Shown: in pieces, positions 34,495 to 42,801 of the stretch | How the letters are laid out: each line of letters opens with the position of its first letter | Numbering within the stretch: the first letter of the stretch is position 1 | Notes under the pieces: generated by a model | What the model was told of the DNA's origin: nothing | Databases searched by the model: none | The model's input: the letters and a program-made list of their open reading frames with translations, nothing else | Made by a program: the position numbers and the translations under genes | Assembly (NCBI RefSeq): GCF_002770595.1 | Contig: NZ_CP022986.1 | Coordinates: forward strand, 2,046,001-2,110,000 | Direction of reading: 5' to 3' | From: Chryseobacterium camelliae | GTDB lineage: Bacteria; Bacteroidota; Bacteroidia; Flavobacteriales; Weeksellaceae | Length of the DNA stretch: 64,000 nt

Positions 34495-34625
34495 CTAATT
34501 TTCTTGGAACTTTTTTCCTTAAATAAGTTTAAAATAACTTCTATCATAACAAAGGGCAGCATCAAATCAATACAGCCCTTATTTTGAATAACTTAACATA
34601 CAATATGGATAATCATAAATTTATT

Positions 34626-35654
34626 TCAAAGCTCTTTTACCAATAATGCTTTATTTTTCATCAAATAATCTAAAGCTTCTTTTACTGCCTTTTCAGGACT
34701 TTTAGGATTAAAGCCCAGTTCATTCCTAGATTTAGAAATATCAAAATCCTGCTGCAATCCGGAAAACATAGCAATATCCTTTCTTGTTAATACAGGAGCT
34801 TTTCCACGTGCTTTCGCTGAAAACTCCATAATTCCTGCAATAAGATTCAGTATAAATTTCGGAACAGAATTGGGAATTTTCAGATTCAGTTCAGGATATA
34901 ATTTTTTTGCCAAAATCGTTGTATCAGTTATGGTCATACATTTTTCATTCGCCAAAATATACCTTTCTCCAGAACAGCCTTTCTGAGCTGCGAGATAACA
35001 ACCTTCCGCGACATCTTTTACATCAATCCAGTTGAGTGTAATTTTTGTATCAACAGGAATCTCTTTATTCAAAATTAATTTTAAAACTCCGTAAGATACG
35101 TTCAGCGGAAGAGAAGCTCTACTCCCTATCATCGCAGATGGCATAACGGAAACAAGCTCTATTCCGAGTTTTTGGGCTAATTCAAAAGCTAATTTCTCAC
35201 CATCGTTTTTAGAATTATAGTACATATTGCGGCGATCCGGATTGTATCCGTAACTTTCTTTTGTCGGAAGCTTTGTATAATCCAAAGCAGCAATCGAACT
35301 CACATACACGATTCGCTTCACTCCTGCTTCAGCAGCTGCTTCAATCGTATTTCGGGTTCCTTCTAAATTGACCTCATAAATTTCTTTTTCAGGATCTTTT
35401 GCCCACAGTTTGAAAGATGCTCCGACGGCATAAAAAGTTTCAACACCTTGTAAAGCTTTTACAAAAGAAGCTTTGTCCGTAATATCTGCCTGGACAACTT
35501 CACAATCCAATCCTTCGAAAGGCTTTTTGTTATTGACATTTCTTACTGTTGCTCTTACAGGAATCCCTTTTTGCAGTAAAAACCTCACCAAATTATTTCC
35601 TAAATGTCCGTTCGCGCCCGAAACTAGACTTAATTTTTCTTGTATCATTTTCAT
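34626..35654 (-). CDS. NAD(P)-dependent epimerase/dehydratase (extended SDR)
   Basis: 342 residues. The cofactor motif GANGHLGNNLVRFLLQKG is near residue 14. DITDKASFVKAL binds the adenine ring, and the catalytic Tyr-Lys pair lies in MYYNSKNDGEKLAF with Ser in VYVSSIAALD. It resembles dihydroflavonol reductase-like SDRs; the substrate is unknown. It is transcribed in the same direction as the Crp-type regulator 53 bp upstream and is probably controlled by it. Confidence 0.88.
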   Translation of the reverse strand: MKMIQEKLSLVSGANGHLGNNLVRFLLQKGIPVRATVRNVNNKKPFEGLDCEVVQADITDKASFVKALQGVETFYAVGASFKLWAKDPEKEIYEVNLEGTRNTIEAAAEAGVKRIVYVSSIAALDYTKLPTKESYGYNPDRRNMYYNSKNDGEKLAFELAQKLGIELVSVMPSAMIGSRASLPLNVSYGVLKLILNKEIPVDTKITLNWIDVKDVAEGCYLAAQKGCSGERYILANEKCMTITDTTILAKKLYPELNLKIPNSVPKFILNLIAGIMEFSAKARGKAPVLTRKDIAMFSGLQQDFDISKSRNELGFNPKSPEKAVKEALDYLMKNKALLVKEL

Positions 35655-35707
35655 TACATTTATGATACAAAGTTCAATTTCCTGATTCCTGAATCACTTG
35701 ACTTTTG

Positions 35708-36289
35708 TTAGTTAATCAATTTCCTACGGATTCGGCTGAGACTTTCAGGCTTCATTCCAAGGAAAGAAGCAATATATTGAATGGGTACATTCTGAATAAT
35801 TCCGGGGTAATTCTTTATTAGTTTCAAATAACGCTGTTCCGCATTTAACGTTGATAATTCTTTTGAACGATTTTCGTTATAATTGATCGATTGATGAAAA
35901 ACAGAGATACTGAAATCTTTCATTGAAGGACTTTCCTCAGTCAGTTTATTCAAATTTTCTTTGGTAATTCTCAACAGTTCACAATCCGTAATACATTCAA
36001 CATTTTCATCAGATTTAGTCTGATTGATAAAATTAAAATAAGAAGTAAAAAATCCAGGGGGGCAATTAATATGAGTTGTCACTTCATTTCCGTTTTCATC
36101 AAAATGAAACAATCTTAAATATCCCGAAATAATATAATACAAATACCTTGGAACATTTCCTTCCTCTTCAATCACTGTATTTTTTGAATATTCAACAGGT
36201 TCAAAATATTCTTTGATCAATTCAATTTCGGCAGAATTAAAATGGTAAGAAGCCTGAATATATTGTAAAAGTTTGTCGTGCATCTGCAT
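35708..36289 (-). CDS. Crp/Fnr-family transcriptional regulator
   Basis: 193 residues. The cyclic-nucleotide-like sensor domain (about 20-120) has VIEEEGNVPRYLYYIISGYLRLFHFDENGNEVT. The central dimer helix follows, and the C-terminal HTH is VPIQYIASFLGMKPESLSRIRRKL. The 4Fe-4S cysteines of Fnr are absent. It likely regulates the adjacent dehydrogenase. A strong promoter lies 19 bp upstream. Confidence 0.9.
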   Translation of the reverse strand: MQMHDKLLQYIQASYHFNSAEIELIKEYFEPVEYSKNTVIEEEGNVPRYLYYIISGYLRLFHFDENGNEVTTHINCPPGFFTSYFNFINQTKSDENVECITDCELLRITKENLNKLTEESPSMKDFSISVFHQSINYNENRSKELSTLNAEQRYLKLIKNYPGIIQNVPIQYIASFLGMKPESLSRIRRKLIN

Positions 36290-36308
36290 AGACCTTCATA
36301 TATTTATA

Positions 36309-36337
36309 CAAATTTACCTCAAAATAATAAAATTCAA
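36309..36337 (-). promoter_or_regulatory. Promoter of the Crp-type regulator gene
   Basis: On the minus strand TTG (36335-36337) and TAAATTTG (36309-36316) are separated by 18 bp, and the -7 box ends 19 bp before the ATG. This is the closest full match to the Bacteroidota consensus in the window. Confidence 0.65.
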
Positions 36338-36468
36338 GAAGAAAACAATATTGTAAATTTTTACAATCAGTCAATGTCAAAAGCTTCTATAAACTAAGAA
36401 AATGCAAAAATTCCAGATATAGGAATATTGTAATCTTTCCTGAAAACCGGAACATTTAAGCGTGGAGA

Positions 36469-36486
36469 GAATTTGGCAAGCGTACC
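36469..36486 (+). repeat. 18-bp direct repeat, right copy
   Basis: An exact copy of the sequence at 34323-34340. The segment between the two (2.1 kb) holds repeat copy F, the dehydrogenase and the Crp-type regulator. The rest of the 301-bp gap (36290-36590) shows only the promoter noted above. Confidence 0.6.
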
Positions 36487-36590
36487 CACTCTTGCCGCCA
36501 CTGAAAAGGAAGATAAAAGCATTCAAAATACCATCATTTCCTTATCTTTACTTTCATTCAAACGCAAATCATCGTATAAAAACCGTATCT

Positions 36591-37319
36591 ATGGAAAACA
36601 ATCAGAACAACTTTTACGAAGAAGACATCAGGGAATTAAAGGAGGGATTAACGCCTTTTCCTGAAAATATATTTGTAGCAGACCAAGCCTGGCTAAACAA
36701 TTATGTATTGCCTTTAATATCGGTTGATTTGGGCATACTATGGCCGGATTTAAAAGGAACCGTCCTACACCTGCTCAACCCTACTGAACCTTACGAGGGA
36801 GTGATGGGTGAGAACACCGCAGATTTCCATACGGAATTCTGTACGGAAAACTGGATGGCCTTCCGTCTTACGGAGGATAACAGGTATGATTTCTTAGGGA
36901 AGGAAGAATATTTCCTGTCTGCTCCGAAACATCAGGATGACATTGATCCTGACTTTACAGAACACATCAATACGATCCGGGACAATTACCAGAGGACAAA
37001 GGCCAGATTTAAAATGAAGGGCCAGCTGTTACCGTGGCAGGAGGACAATCCGCAAAGCTTTCTAGACAGGTTAGGCGGAGAATTATGGGAAGGCAACTGG
37101 ACATTCATGGCGCCTGTTCCGCCCGCCTTTGAAATGAATGTGGATGACTCTGGTGAAGACCTGCCCAATGATGGGATTTCAATGACCTATCAGGGTAAAG
37201 AATTCCGGTATGTGGGTGAAGTATCCGGATACAACTACTGCGGAAAAGGAGCCGATGCTATCCTGCTGTTCTATGAACCGGAAAGCCGTATGGTGTTATT
37301 TACCTACGACTGGACGTAA
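36591..37319 (+). CDS. Uncharacterised cytosolic protein
   Basis: 242 residues starting MENNQNNFYEEDIRELKEGLTPF. It is acidic and rich in aromatic residues. Segments include FTEHINTIRDNYQRTKARFKMKG, GGELWEGNWTFMAPVPPAFEM and a C-terminal GADAILLFYEPESRMVLFTYDW, which recalls SUKH/DUF1963-like single-domain proteins without a firm match. The upstream in-frame extension from 36462 runs through the 18-bp repeat and is rejected. No partner gene is adjacent. Confidence 0.65.
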   Translation: MENNQNNFYEEDIRELKEGLTPFPENIFVADQAWLNNYVLPLISVDLGILWPDLKGTVLHLLNPTEPYEGVMGENTADFHTEFCTENWMAFRLTEDNRYDFLGKEEYFLSAPKHQDDIDPDFTEHINTIRDNYQRTKARFKMKGQLLPWQEDNPQSFLDRLGGELWEGNWTFMAPVPPAFEMNVDDSGEDLPNDGISMTYQGKEFRYVGEVSGYNYCGKGADAILLFYEPESRMVLFTYDWT

Positions 37320-37427
37320 AAATTAATACCATCCGAATGTTATTGGAAGAGTCAGTATCAGGTAGATTCGCTATAAAACCCATAACCAAATCAAGCAGGA
37401 ATTAAATTAATAATAAACGACAATAAA

Positions 37428-37985
37428 ATGGACACCGCTTTAATCATCATTGATATCCAAAACGATTATTTTCAGAACGGGAAAGCAGAACTGGTACATC
37501 CTGAAAAAGCCAGCGCTAATGCTAAATTGCTGCTGGAACAGTTCAGAAAGAAAAATTTGCCTGTCGTCCATATTCAGCATATTGCCAGCCGGCCCGATGC
37601 AACATTCTTTATTTCCGGTACAAAAGGGGCAGAAATCCACCATGATGTACAGCCCACAGATCAGGAAAAAATTATCATCAAAAATTATCCGAACAGTTTC
37701 AGGGATACCCATCTTCTGGAATACCTGAACTCAAAAAACATCACCGATTTGGTTATCTGCGGCATGCAGACCCATATGTGTGTAGATGCAACAACAAGAG
37801 CGGCAAAAGATTTTGGATTTAACTGTACTGTTATCGGCGATGCCTGTGCAACAAAAGACCTTGCTGTAAACGGAGCTACCGTACAGGCAGATGATGTGCA
37901 GACCGCATTTTTATCGGCCCTGAGTTATTTTTATTCAACCGTAATGAATGCAGAGGAATATTTCAAACAAGAAATGGCTGTTTAA
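37428..37985 (+). CDS. Isochorismatase-like cysteine hydrolase
   Basis: 185 residues. The catalytic triad is visible as D9 (LIIIDIQNDYF), K85 (IIIKNYPNSF) and C118 (VICGMQTHMCVD). The fold is shared by nicotinamidases, isochorismatases and related amidohydrolases. The substrate is not evident from the residues seen. It is a single gene, 108 bp after the upstream stop. Confidence 0.92.
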   Translation: MDTALIIIDIQNDYFQNGKAELVHPEKASANAKLLLEQFRKKNLPVVHIQHIASRPDATFFISGTKGAEIHHDVQPTDQEKIIIKNYPNSFRDTHLLEYLNSKNITDLVICGMQTHMCVDATTRAAKDFGFNCTVIGDACATKDLAVNGATVQADDVQTAFLSALSYFYSTVMNAEEYFKQEMAV

Positions 37986-38105
37986 TCAAATACAGGTTAC
38001 AGGAAACTCAGATATTTGTCCTGCTTATGCCACAATACTATGGTGCTGTATTTTATTATTTAATAATATAACAAACGAGCAAGATATAAGAATAAAATAA
38101 TCAAA

Positions 38106-38468
38106 ATGAAAATCGAAACCTACCCTATCAATAACCTTAAGATTGCTGAAATTGTAACGAACAAGGTTGTTTTGAGTACTCCCGAAGAAGGATTGGACCT
38201 GTTAGGAAACCTTTATTATCAGGGCTTTGATGGCATAATGATCTGTGAACAGAATATCACCCCCGCTTTTTTTGATCTGAAGACTACCATAGCAGGAGAA
38301 ATCCTTCAGAAATTCGCACAATACCGGATGCCGCTGATCATTATCGGTGATTTTTCTGCATTCAGCAGCAAGAGCTTACAGGACTTCATATACGAAAGCA
38401 ATACAGGCAGGCAGGTTAACTTCCTTTCCTCCCGATCGGAAGCCATACAAGCCTTTTCGCGGCTATGA
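38106..38468 (+). CDS. DUF4180 domain protein
   Basis: 120 residues covering one STAS-like alpha/beta domain: VVLSTPEEGLDLLGNLYYQGFDGIMICEQNITPAFFDLKTTIAGEILQKF, PLIIIGDFSAFSSKSLQDFIYESNTGRQVNFLSS. It matches the cytosolic family DUF4180, whose role is unknown. It ends about 50 bp before a good terminator. Confidence 0.88.
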   Translation: MKIETYPINNLKIAEIVTNKVVLSTPEEGLDLLGNLYYQGFDGIMICEQNITPAFFDLKTTIAGEILQKFAQYRMPLIIIGDFSAFSSKSLQDFIYESNTGRQVNFLSSRSEAIQAFSRL

Positions 38469-38516
38469 AGGCGAAGAATTCGAGTTGATCACGTGTCACT
38501 AAAACGATCCAATACC

Positions 38517-38545
38517 AACCGTCCTGTTTACAGGCCGGTTTTTTG
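38517..38545 (+). terminator. Terminator after the DUF4180 gene
   Basis: ACCG-T-CCTG, loop TTTA, then CAGG-C-CGGT and a run of T. Confidence 0.85.
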
Positions 38546-38552
38546 TTATCTT

Positions 38553-38560
38553 TATATTTG
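38553..38560 (+). promoter_or_regulatory. TAnnTTTG promoter element for the GNAT gene
   Basis: TATATTTG, directly after the terminator and 31 bp before the acetyltransferase ATG. Confidence 0.5.
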
Positions 38561-38591
38561 AATGATATCAACCACACTAAAAATATAATCA

Positions 38592-39068
38592 ATGAAAATA
38601 ACAGATAACAGCTTTATATTTAAACAGCTGGGCAAGAAAGATGAATTGCCTTATGAACTGCTGCTTCTTGCAGACCCGTCAAAGAAGATGATTGATCAGT
38701 ACATCCGGAAATCGGATGTGTTTACCGCCCTGTACCAGGAAGAAACCATAGGGGTTGTCGCATTGTTCCCGCTCACGAAAAATACGGGAGAAATTAAAAA
38801 TGTTGCGGTAAAAACTGAATTTCAAAGACACGGAATCGGGACTTTCCTCATTGAAAATGCGATCCAGGCCGCCCAAAGCAACGGGATGAAGAGTGTGATC
38901 ATCGGGACAGCCAATTCCAGCATCGGCCAGCTACTCCTCTACCAGAAATTAGGTTTTGAAATGACGGAGGTGAAAAAGAATTTCTTCCTGGAAAATTATG
39001 CCGAAACTATTTTCGAGAACGGCCTTCAGGCGAAGCATATGGTGGTGATGGAGAGGTTGCTGAAGTGA
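38592..39068 (+). CDS. GNAT-family N-acetyltransferase
   Basis: 158 residues. The acetyl-CoA pyrophosphate loop QRHGIG is near residue 79, following the beta-4 strand EIKNVAVKTEF. A later strand gives VIIGTANSSIGQLLLYQKLGFEMTEV, typical of GNAT motif B. The acceptor substrate is unknown. It is a single gene with its own promoter and a bidirectional terminator downstream. Confidence 0.9.
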   Translation: MKITDNSFIFKQLGKKDELPYELLLLADPSKKMIDQYIRKSDVFTALYQEETIGVVALFPLTKNTGEIKNVAVKTEFQRHGIGTFLIENAIQAAQSNGMKSVIIGTANSSIGQLLLYQKLGFEMTEVKKNFFLENYAETIFENGLQAKHMVVMERLLK

Positions 39069-39154
39069 AAGATGGTCTGCTGAGCCAAACGATAGGATTA
39101 AACAGGTATGTGAATAGAAGCAGCAATAATATTAACTGTTATCATCTTAACCAT

Positions 39155-39190
39155 AAAAAACAGAGCTTCCAAACCGGAAACTCTGTTTTT
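39155..39190. terminator. Bidirectional terminator
   Basis: AACAGAG-C-TTCC with GGAA-A-CTCTGTT forms an 11-bp interrupted stem with A and T runs on its two sides. It lies between the GNAT gene and the convergent XRE pseudogene. Confidence 0.85.
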
Positions 39191-39227
39191 ATATAACGAT
39201 TAAAAATTACCTTAAAAGTATCTCCTG

Positions 39228-39594
39228 CTATCCTTTTCCGGATTCTTTCTTCAAAGCCTCATTCTGCTCTTTCAGCAAAGCGATGTAATCATTTAGATTG
39301 GCTAAAACATGTTCCGGGATATTGCAGTAGTAATTGTAATTACCGGATTGGTTATATGAACCATCATTAAAAGTAAGATTATCATTATTTTGAACGGCGT
39401 TGGTACGTCTTTCCTCTTTGATATCTTCTACGGAAACATCCAGCGCCTTGGCCAGTTTTTCCCATTCGTCGTCAAAGATCCGTACATCACCGCTTTCTTT
39501 TACGGCTGTAGTTGGAGACATCGGTAGCGATGATCTTAGACATATAATCCTGAGTGTAGCCTCTTTGTTTTCTTAGATTTCTTAGCTTTTCCAT
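39228..39594 (-). pseudogene. XRE-family regulator with a one-base insertion
   Basis: Frame 1 from ATG 39594 encodes MEKLRNLRKQRGYTQDYMSKIIATDVSNYSRK, a normal XRE helix-turn-helix start, then stops. Frame 2 continues with ESGDVRIFDDEWEKLAKALDVSVEDIKEERR, an Asn-rich linker and a coiled coil (VLANLNDYIALLKEQNEALKKES). Total length is one base more than a multiple of three, and removing one base from the four-T run at 39498-39501 restores a 121-residue protein. Architecture matches the intact gene at 27657. It may be a real pseudogene or a homopolymer error. Confidence 0.75.
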
Positions 39595-39617
39595 AACGTT
39601 GCTGCTGTGTTTTACTA

Positions 39618-39625
39618 CAAATATA
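39618..39625 (-). promoter_or_regulatory. TAnnTTTG promoter element for the XRE gene
   Basis: TATATTTG on the minus strand, 23 bp before the ATG at 39594. The rest of the gap to 39960 (335 bp) has no supported gene. Confidence 0.5.
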
Positions 39626-39960
39626 AGAAAATGAAGGAATATGCAGCACGCTTCCGCAGTCGTCCGAATATCTCCTGCAAACGGCGTGAAATCTCCGGAG
39701 GGCAACGCTGATTTCAAACAGACTGCAGGAATCCTCAGCAGGCCTTATTTGGTTTCAGACCAACCGGTTAAGATCATCGGAGGCTTCCGTTGATGATAAA
39801 CAATGGTGTTTGCAGTCTTCGCAGCCCTTCTTCAACCGATCCATCCGGATTTAATACTGGTTTTTCAAAAATAAAGTATATTTACTCCTGCATTGTATTA
39901 GTCTGACCGATTCCCAATGGAAGCAAAATGTCAACTATACAACCCTAAAAACGATATAAC

Positions 39961-40374
39961 ATGAAAAAAATCCATTCAACAAATTATTTCGACACTTTTA
40001 TTGAAGTGGCAGAAGATACCCAACGGGACAGCGGTACAAAGCCACCGGCAAAAGACAGGAAGACCATCGCCGAAATGCAGTACGATTATATTGCCGCACA
40101 TCCTTACCTATATACCTCAGACGATGTTTTATTCCGCGTCTTTGCAGACAGGCAAAACCTGACCAAAGCAGAGCAGGAAGAAGCCAGGAAAGAGTTCTTT
40201 TCCAAAGGCCAGCCCTGCTTCAGGGTTTCCCCACTCACCAAAATGTATGGTTTCGGGATCCACTGCAACAGCGAAGGTAAAATTGCCCTGTACGGAATGG
40301 AAACGGAAGACTACCAGAAATTTGTGGCCGATCCAAAAGTTAAAAAGGTTAAGGCTATGAAATCTGGGAAATAA
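39961..40374 (+). CDS. DUF6157-family protein
   Basis: 137 residues. The start STNYFDTFIEVAEDTQRDSGTKPPAKD, the helix KTIAEMQYDYIAAHPYLYTSDDVLF and KGQPCFRVSPLTKMYGFGIHCNSEGKIALYGMETEDYQKF match a family I recall as DUF6157. It is a small cytosolic protein of unknown function. The gene is complete and transcribed alone. Confidence 0.8.
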   Translation: MKKIHSTNYFDTFIEVAEDTQRDSGTKPPAKDRKTIAEMQYDYIAAHPYLYTSDDVLFRVFADRQNLTKAEQEEARKEFFSKGQPCFRVSPLTKMYGFGIHCNSEGKIALYGMETEDYQKFVADPKVKKVKAMKSGK

Positions 40375-40615
40375 TTACATACGACTAATAGTAATATTAT
40401 AATTGACAATAATAGAATGACAATTGGGTCATAAAAGCTGAAATAAAGAAAAATAGCTTATAGCCTATTATACTGCTTAATTAACACTAAAAATCAATAA
40501 TCTATAACATATTAACTATAATTCATCACAAAAATAATTAATAAATTATATCACTAAGTGTTGTATTTTTAATTTTATATATATAAATTGCAAGTTCAAT
40601 TCTAATATTATAACA

Positions 40616-41164
40616 ATGAAAAACAAATTTCTACATGCTTCAATGGCATTGTGCTTAGCCTTTTTAACAAGTTGTTCTGGTGCGGCAGATACAGAAGACT
40701 TATCTGCTTCAACTAGTATTGCTTCAGTAAAAAATTCCACAAACAGCAAGATTGCTGAAGATATTGAAGAATACGGTGGTATTGGCAGTGGGTCCGTAAC
40801 TACAGTATGGACTATCGGACGTAAATCTAGAGAATGCGGCGGTATAGGTATCTGCAAACTAACAAAGGTAAAAGTAAAGATTGAATCAATAGAGGCAACA
40901 GTTTACGGCAACAGGATGTTTGCTGCAGGTGTTAAGGTAGTAGATCCCAATCGTTTCATTTTACAGGTAGATGAAGAAAATATGCTGGATATCGTTAAGG
41001 AATTTGGTGGCAAACATCTGACACTAGAAGAAGATCTAACAATTAGTGCAGAAAGCGCAGAAGAACTAGGTTTATCCGAAAACTTTATCATTAAAAAAGG
41101 AATATATGATTTCTTACAGAATGAATCCAATGGATTTTATGAAGTTAAGATTGTAAATAACTAA
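40616..41164 (+). CDS. Uncharacterised lipoprotein with CGGIGIC motif
   Basis: 182 residues with lipobox FLTSC (Cys near residue 20). A Ser/Thr/Asn-rich linker follows, then GGIGSGSVTTVWTIG and RECGGIGICKLTKVKVKIE; a closely spaced Cys pair is framed by Gly. The rest is a beta-rich domain with Glu-rich helices, ending GFYEVKIVNN. I do not recognise the family. The region around the gene is AT-rich. A perfect hairpin separates it from the next secreted-protein gene, with which it is likely co-transcribed. Confidence 0.7.
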   Translation: MKNKFLHASMALCLAFLTSCSGAADTEDLSASTSIASVKNSTNSKIAEDIEEYGGIGSGSVTTVWTIGRKSRECGGIGICKLTKVKVKIESIEATVYGNRMFAAGVKVVDPNRFILQVDEENMLDIVKEFGGKHLTLEEDLTISAESAEELGLSENFIIKKGIYDFLQNESNGFYEVKIVNN

Positions 41165-41173
41165 AAAAAACAT

Positions 41174-41212
41174 TCAATCTTTATAGGTAAATTGCTTACC
41201 TATAAAGATTGA
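41174..41212 (+). terminator. Perfect 17-bp hairpin before the next start codon
   Basis: TCAATCTTTATAGGTAA, loop ATTGC, then the exact inverse. The 3' arm ends 9 nt before the ATG at 41222, so it would cover the ribosome entry region of the next gene. The stem is AT-rich and has no T tail. It may be a terminator, an attenuator or a translation-blocking structure. Confidence 0.6.
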
Positions 41213-41221
41213 TTATATATT

Positions 41222-41809
41222 ATGAAGTTCTATATACACCTGCTATTTTTTTTACTATTCAGCTTTTGGGGGTCTGCCCAGAAAAAAATACAGATTAATT
41301 TTGCTTTGCAGGATGAGGCTTCACTCAAAACATACCTGTCGTCTAAAAAAACAGATTTCAGTGATGCAGACCTGTATATCCTCAAAGATTTTAAAAGCTT
41401 TGCGTATTTCAACAACAACGATAAACTTCAAGTTCCGGAGATCCTGTTCTTTAATAATCAAGGGTATCTGGTAAAAAACAGGTTTAATAATAATGAATGT
41501 ACGGAAGTAATTTCGGACATAGAAAAAGTCAACCGATATAAATCAGACAAAAAAGTAACCCTGCAAGACTGGTTGCAATTTATAAGCCCGTTAAAAAATC
41601 CACAGCCTGGCATAGACCATAATAAAATTACCGTAGTGATCAACTGGGCTATTTTTACTGACCAGTATAACGAACAATCTTTTGAATGGTATAAAAAAAT
41701 CAGGGCATTATCCTTATCCACAAAAATCAATTGCATCCTTCTAAATCTGGATGTGCAGCAAAAATGGAACCTGACAGAAAAACAAAAAGCAGCGCTTCAT
41801 ATTGAATAA
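41222..41809 (+). CDS. Uncharacterised secreted protein
   Basis: 195 residues with a signal peptide ending at WGSAQ (about residue 20). The mature protein alternates strands and helices (PEILFFNNQGYLVKNRFNN, then KITVVINWAIFTDQYNEQSFEWYKKIRAL, CILLNLDVQQKWNLT). This is compatible with a thioredoxin-like fold, but no CxxC is present. Family unknown. It sits 9 nt after a strong hairpin that could control its translation. Confidence 0.7.
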   Translation: MKFYIHLLFFLLFSFWGSAQKKIQINFALQDEASLKTYLSSKKTDFSDADLYILKDFKSFAYFNNNDKLQVPEILFFNNQGYLVKNRFNNNECTEVISDIEKVNRYKSDKKVTLQDWLQFISPLKNPQPGIDHNKITVVINWAIFTDQYNEQSFEWYKKIRALSLSTKINCILLNLDVQQKWNLTEKQKAALHIE

Positions 41810-41985
41810 TTTTACTATCTCGTCTGTAGGCTAAAGAATTTACTTTCGTAAGATGCTCCTGGCATCAGTAAACTTTCACATTTTGTGTATTGTATTTTTT
41901 TATCTCCAGATTACTTCTATGATTTGTCTCCGTGAGAGATCAGCCAACATCTTGTTGAGCCATAATCCTCTCCACACTGATTCCT

Positions 41986-42606
41986 ATGAAAACTCTCATT
42001 CTTGTATTATTCCCATTGCTCTTGTCCGCACAGGAAAAAAACGAATGGTCAACGACCATGAGGGCCGCTATGAGCGATATTAAAGAGCATAATTTCGAAG
42101 GTGCGATAAAAAACTTAGACCTGTCTCTGGAAATGGTTCCCAATAATTGGAGCGCATTGTATTTTAAAGGCTACTCCGAGATCATTTTAGGCAGAACGGA
42201 GGAAGGATGCAGTACCCTGATTAATGCCATTTATTACGGCGGAAACAATGAAACAAAAAAGGTTTACGCTGAAAAATGTATTGAATATGATCCTCAATTG
42301 AATCCGGAACAATTTAAATCCGGGAAATTTACGCTTCAGGTGTTAGGAAGCCCATCTGTATACCATTTTGAAAGGAAAAATGGGATGCAATATGAAAGTG
42401 AGGCTGGCAAGGTATATAGTGGAGCGATCAAATGGTTCGCAAACGGCGATTACACCATCATTCCTACAGAAGAAACCAAAAAGCTGATGACCGAAAATCC
42501 CAAGTTCCTGACCCGCATCCTGAAAATTTCCGGAAACGAATATTTATATGAAAAAATAGAAGAAGAAAAACAGGTTCAGTTCGGAATCATAAAAAAGATT
42601 GACTAG
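41986..42606 (+). CDS. Secreted TPR-containing protein
   Basis: 206 residues with signal peptide MKTLILVLFPLLLSAQ. A short tetratricopeptide region is at about 25-100 (SDIKEHNFEGAIKNLDLSLEMVPNNWSALYFKGYSEIILGRTEEGCSTLINA). The C-terminal half is beta-rich (YSGAIKWFANGDYTIIP). The TPR part suggests protein-protein contacts in the periplasm. No enzyme motif is seen. The gene stands alone, with about 180-bp gaps on each side. Confidence 0.75.
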   Translation: MKTLILVLFPLLLSAQEKNEWSTTMRAAMSDIKEHNFEGAIKNLDLSLEMVPNNWSALYFKGYSEIILGRTEEGCSTLINAIYYGGNNETKKVYAEKCIEYDPQLNPEQFKSGKFTLQVLGSPSVYHFERKNGMQYESEAGKVYSGAIKWFANGDYTIIPTEETKKLMTENPKFLTRILKISGNEYLYEKIEEEKQVQFGIIKKID

Positions 42607-42801
42607 ATAAAGCTTCCGGCACGCATGAGCGTTCTGCTCATACTGCGGGTAAAGACATGATCCGCATGAAATCACATTCAGGATACTATTTCAGACCTGA
42701 GGATGTTGCGTTTATCCAGGAACGGTAATTACACAAAAGTGGTATTGAATTAAAACAGCAGATTACTCAATTTTGAAGTAATCAATTTTAAAACAAACGC
42801 C

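Noticed and set aside
42625-42641. ATGAGC-GTTCT-GCTCAT hairpin as a seventh full repeat element
   Set aside because: It lacks the CGAGCG/CGAGCT stems, the second end and the conserved interior.
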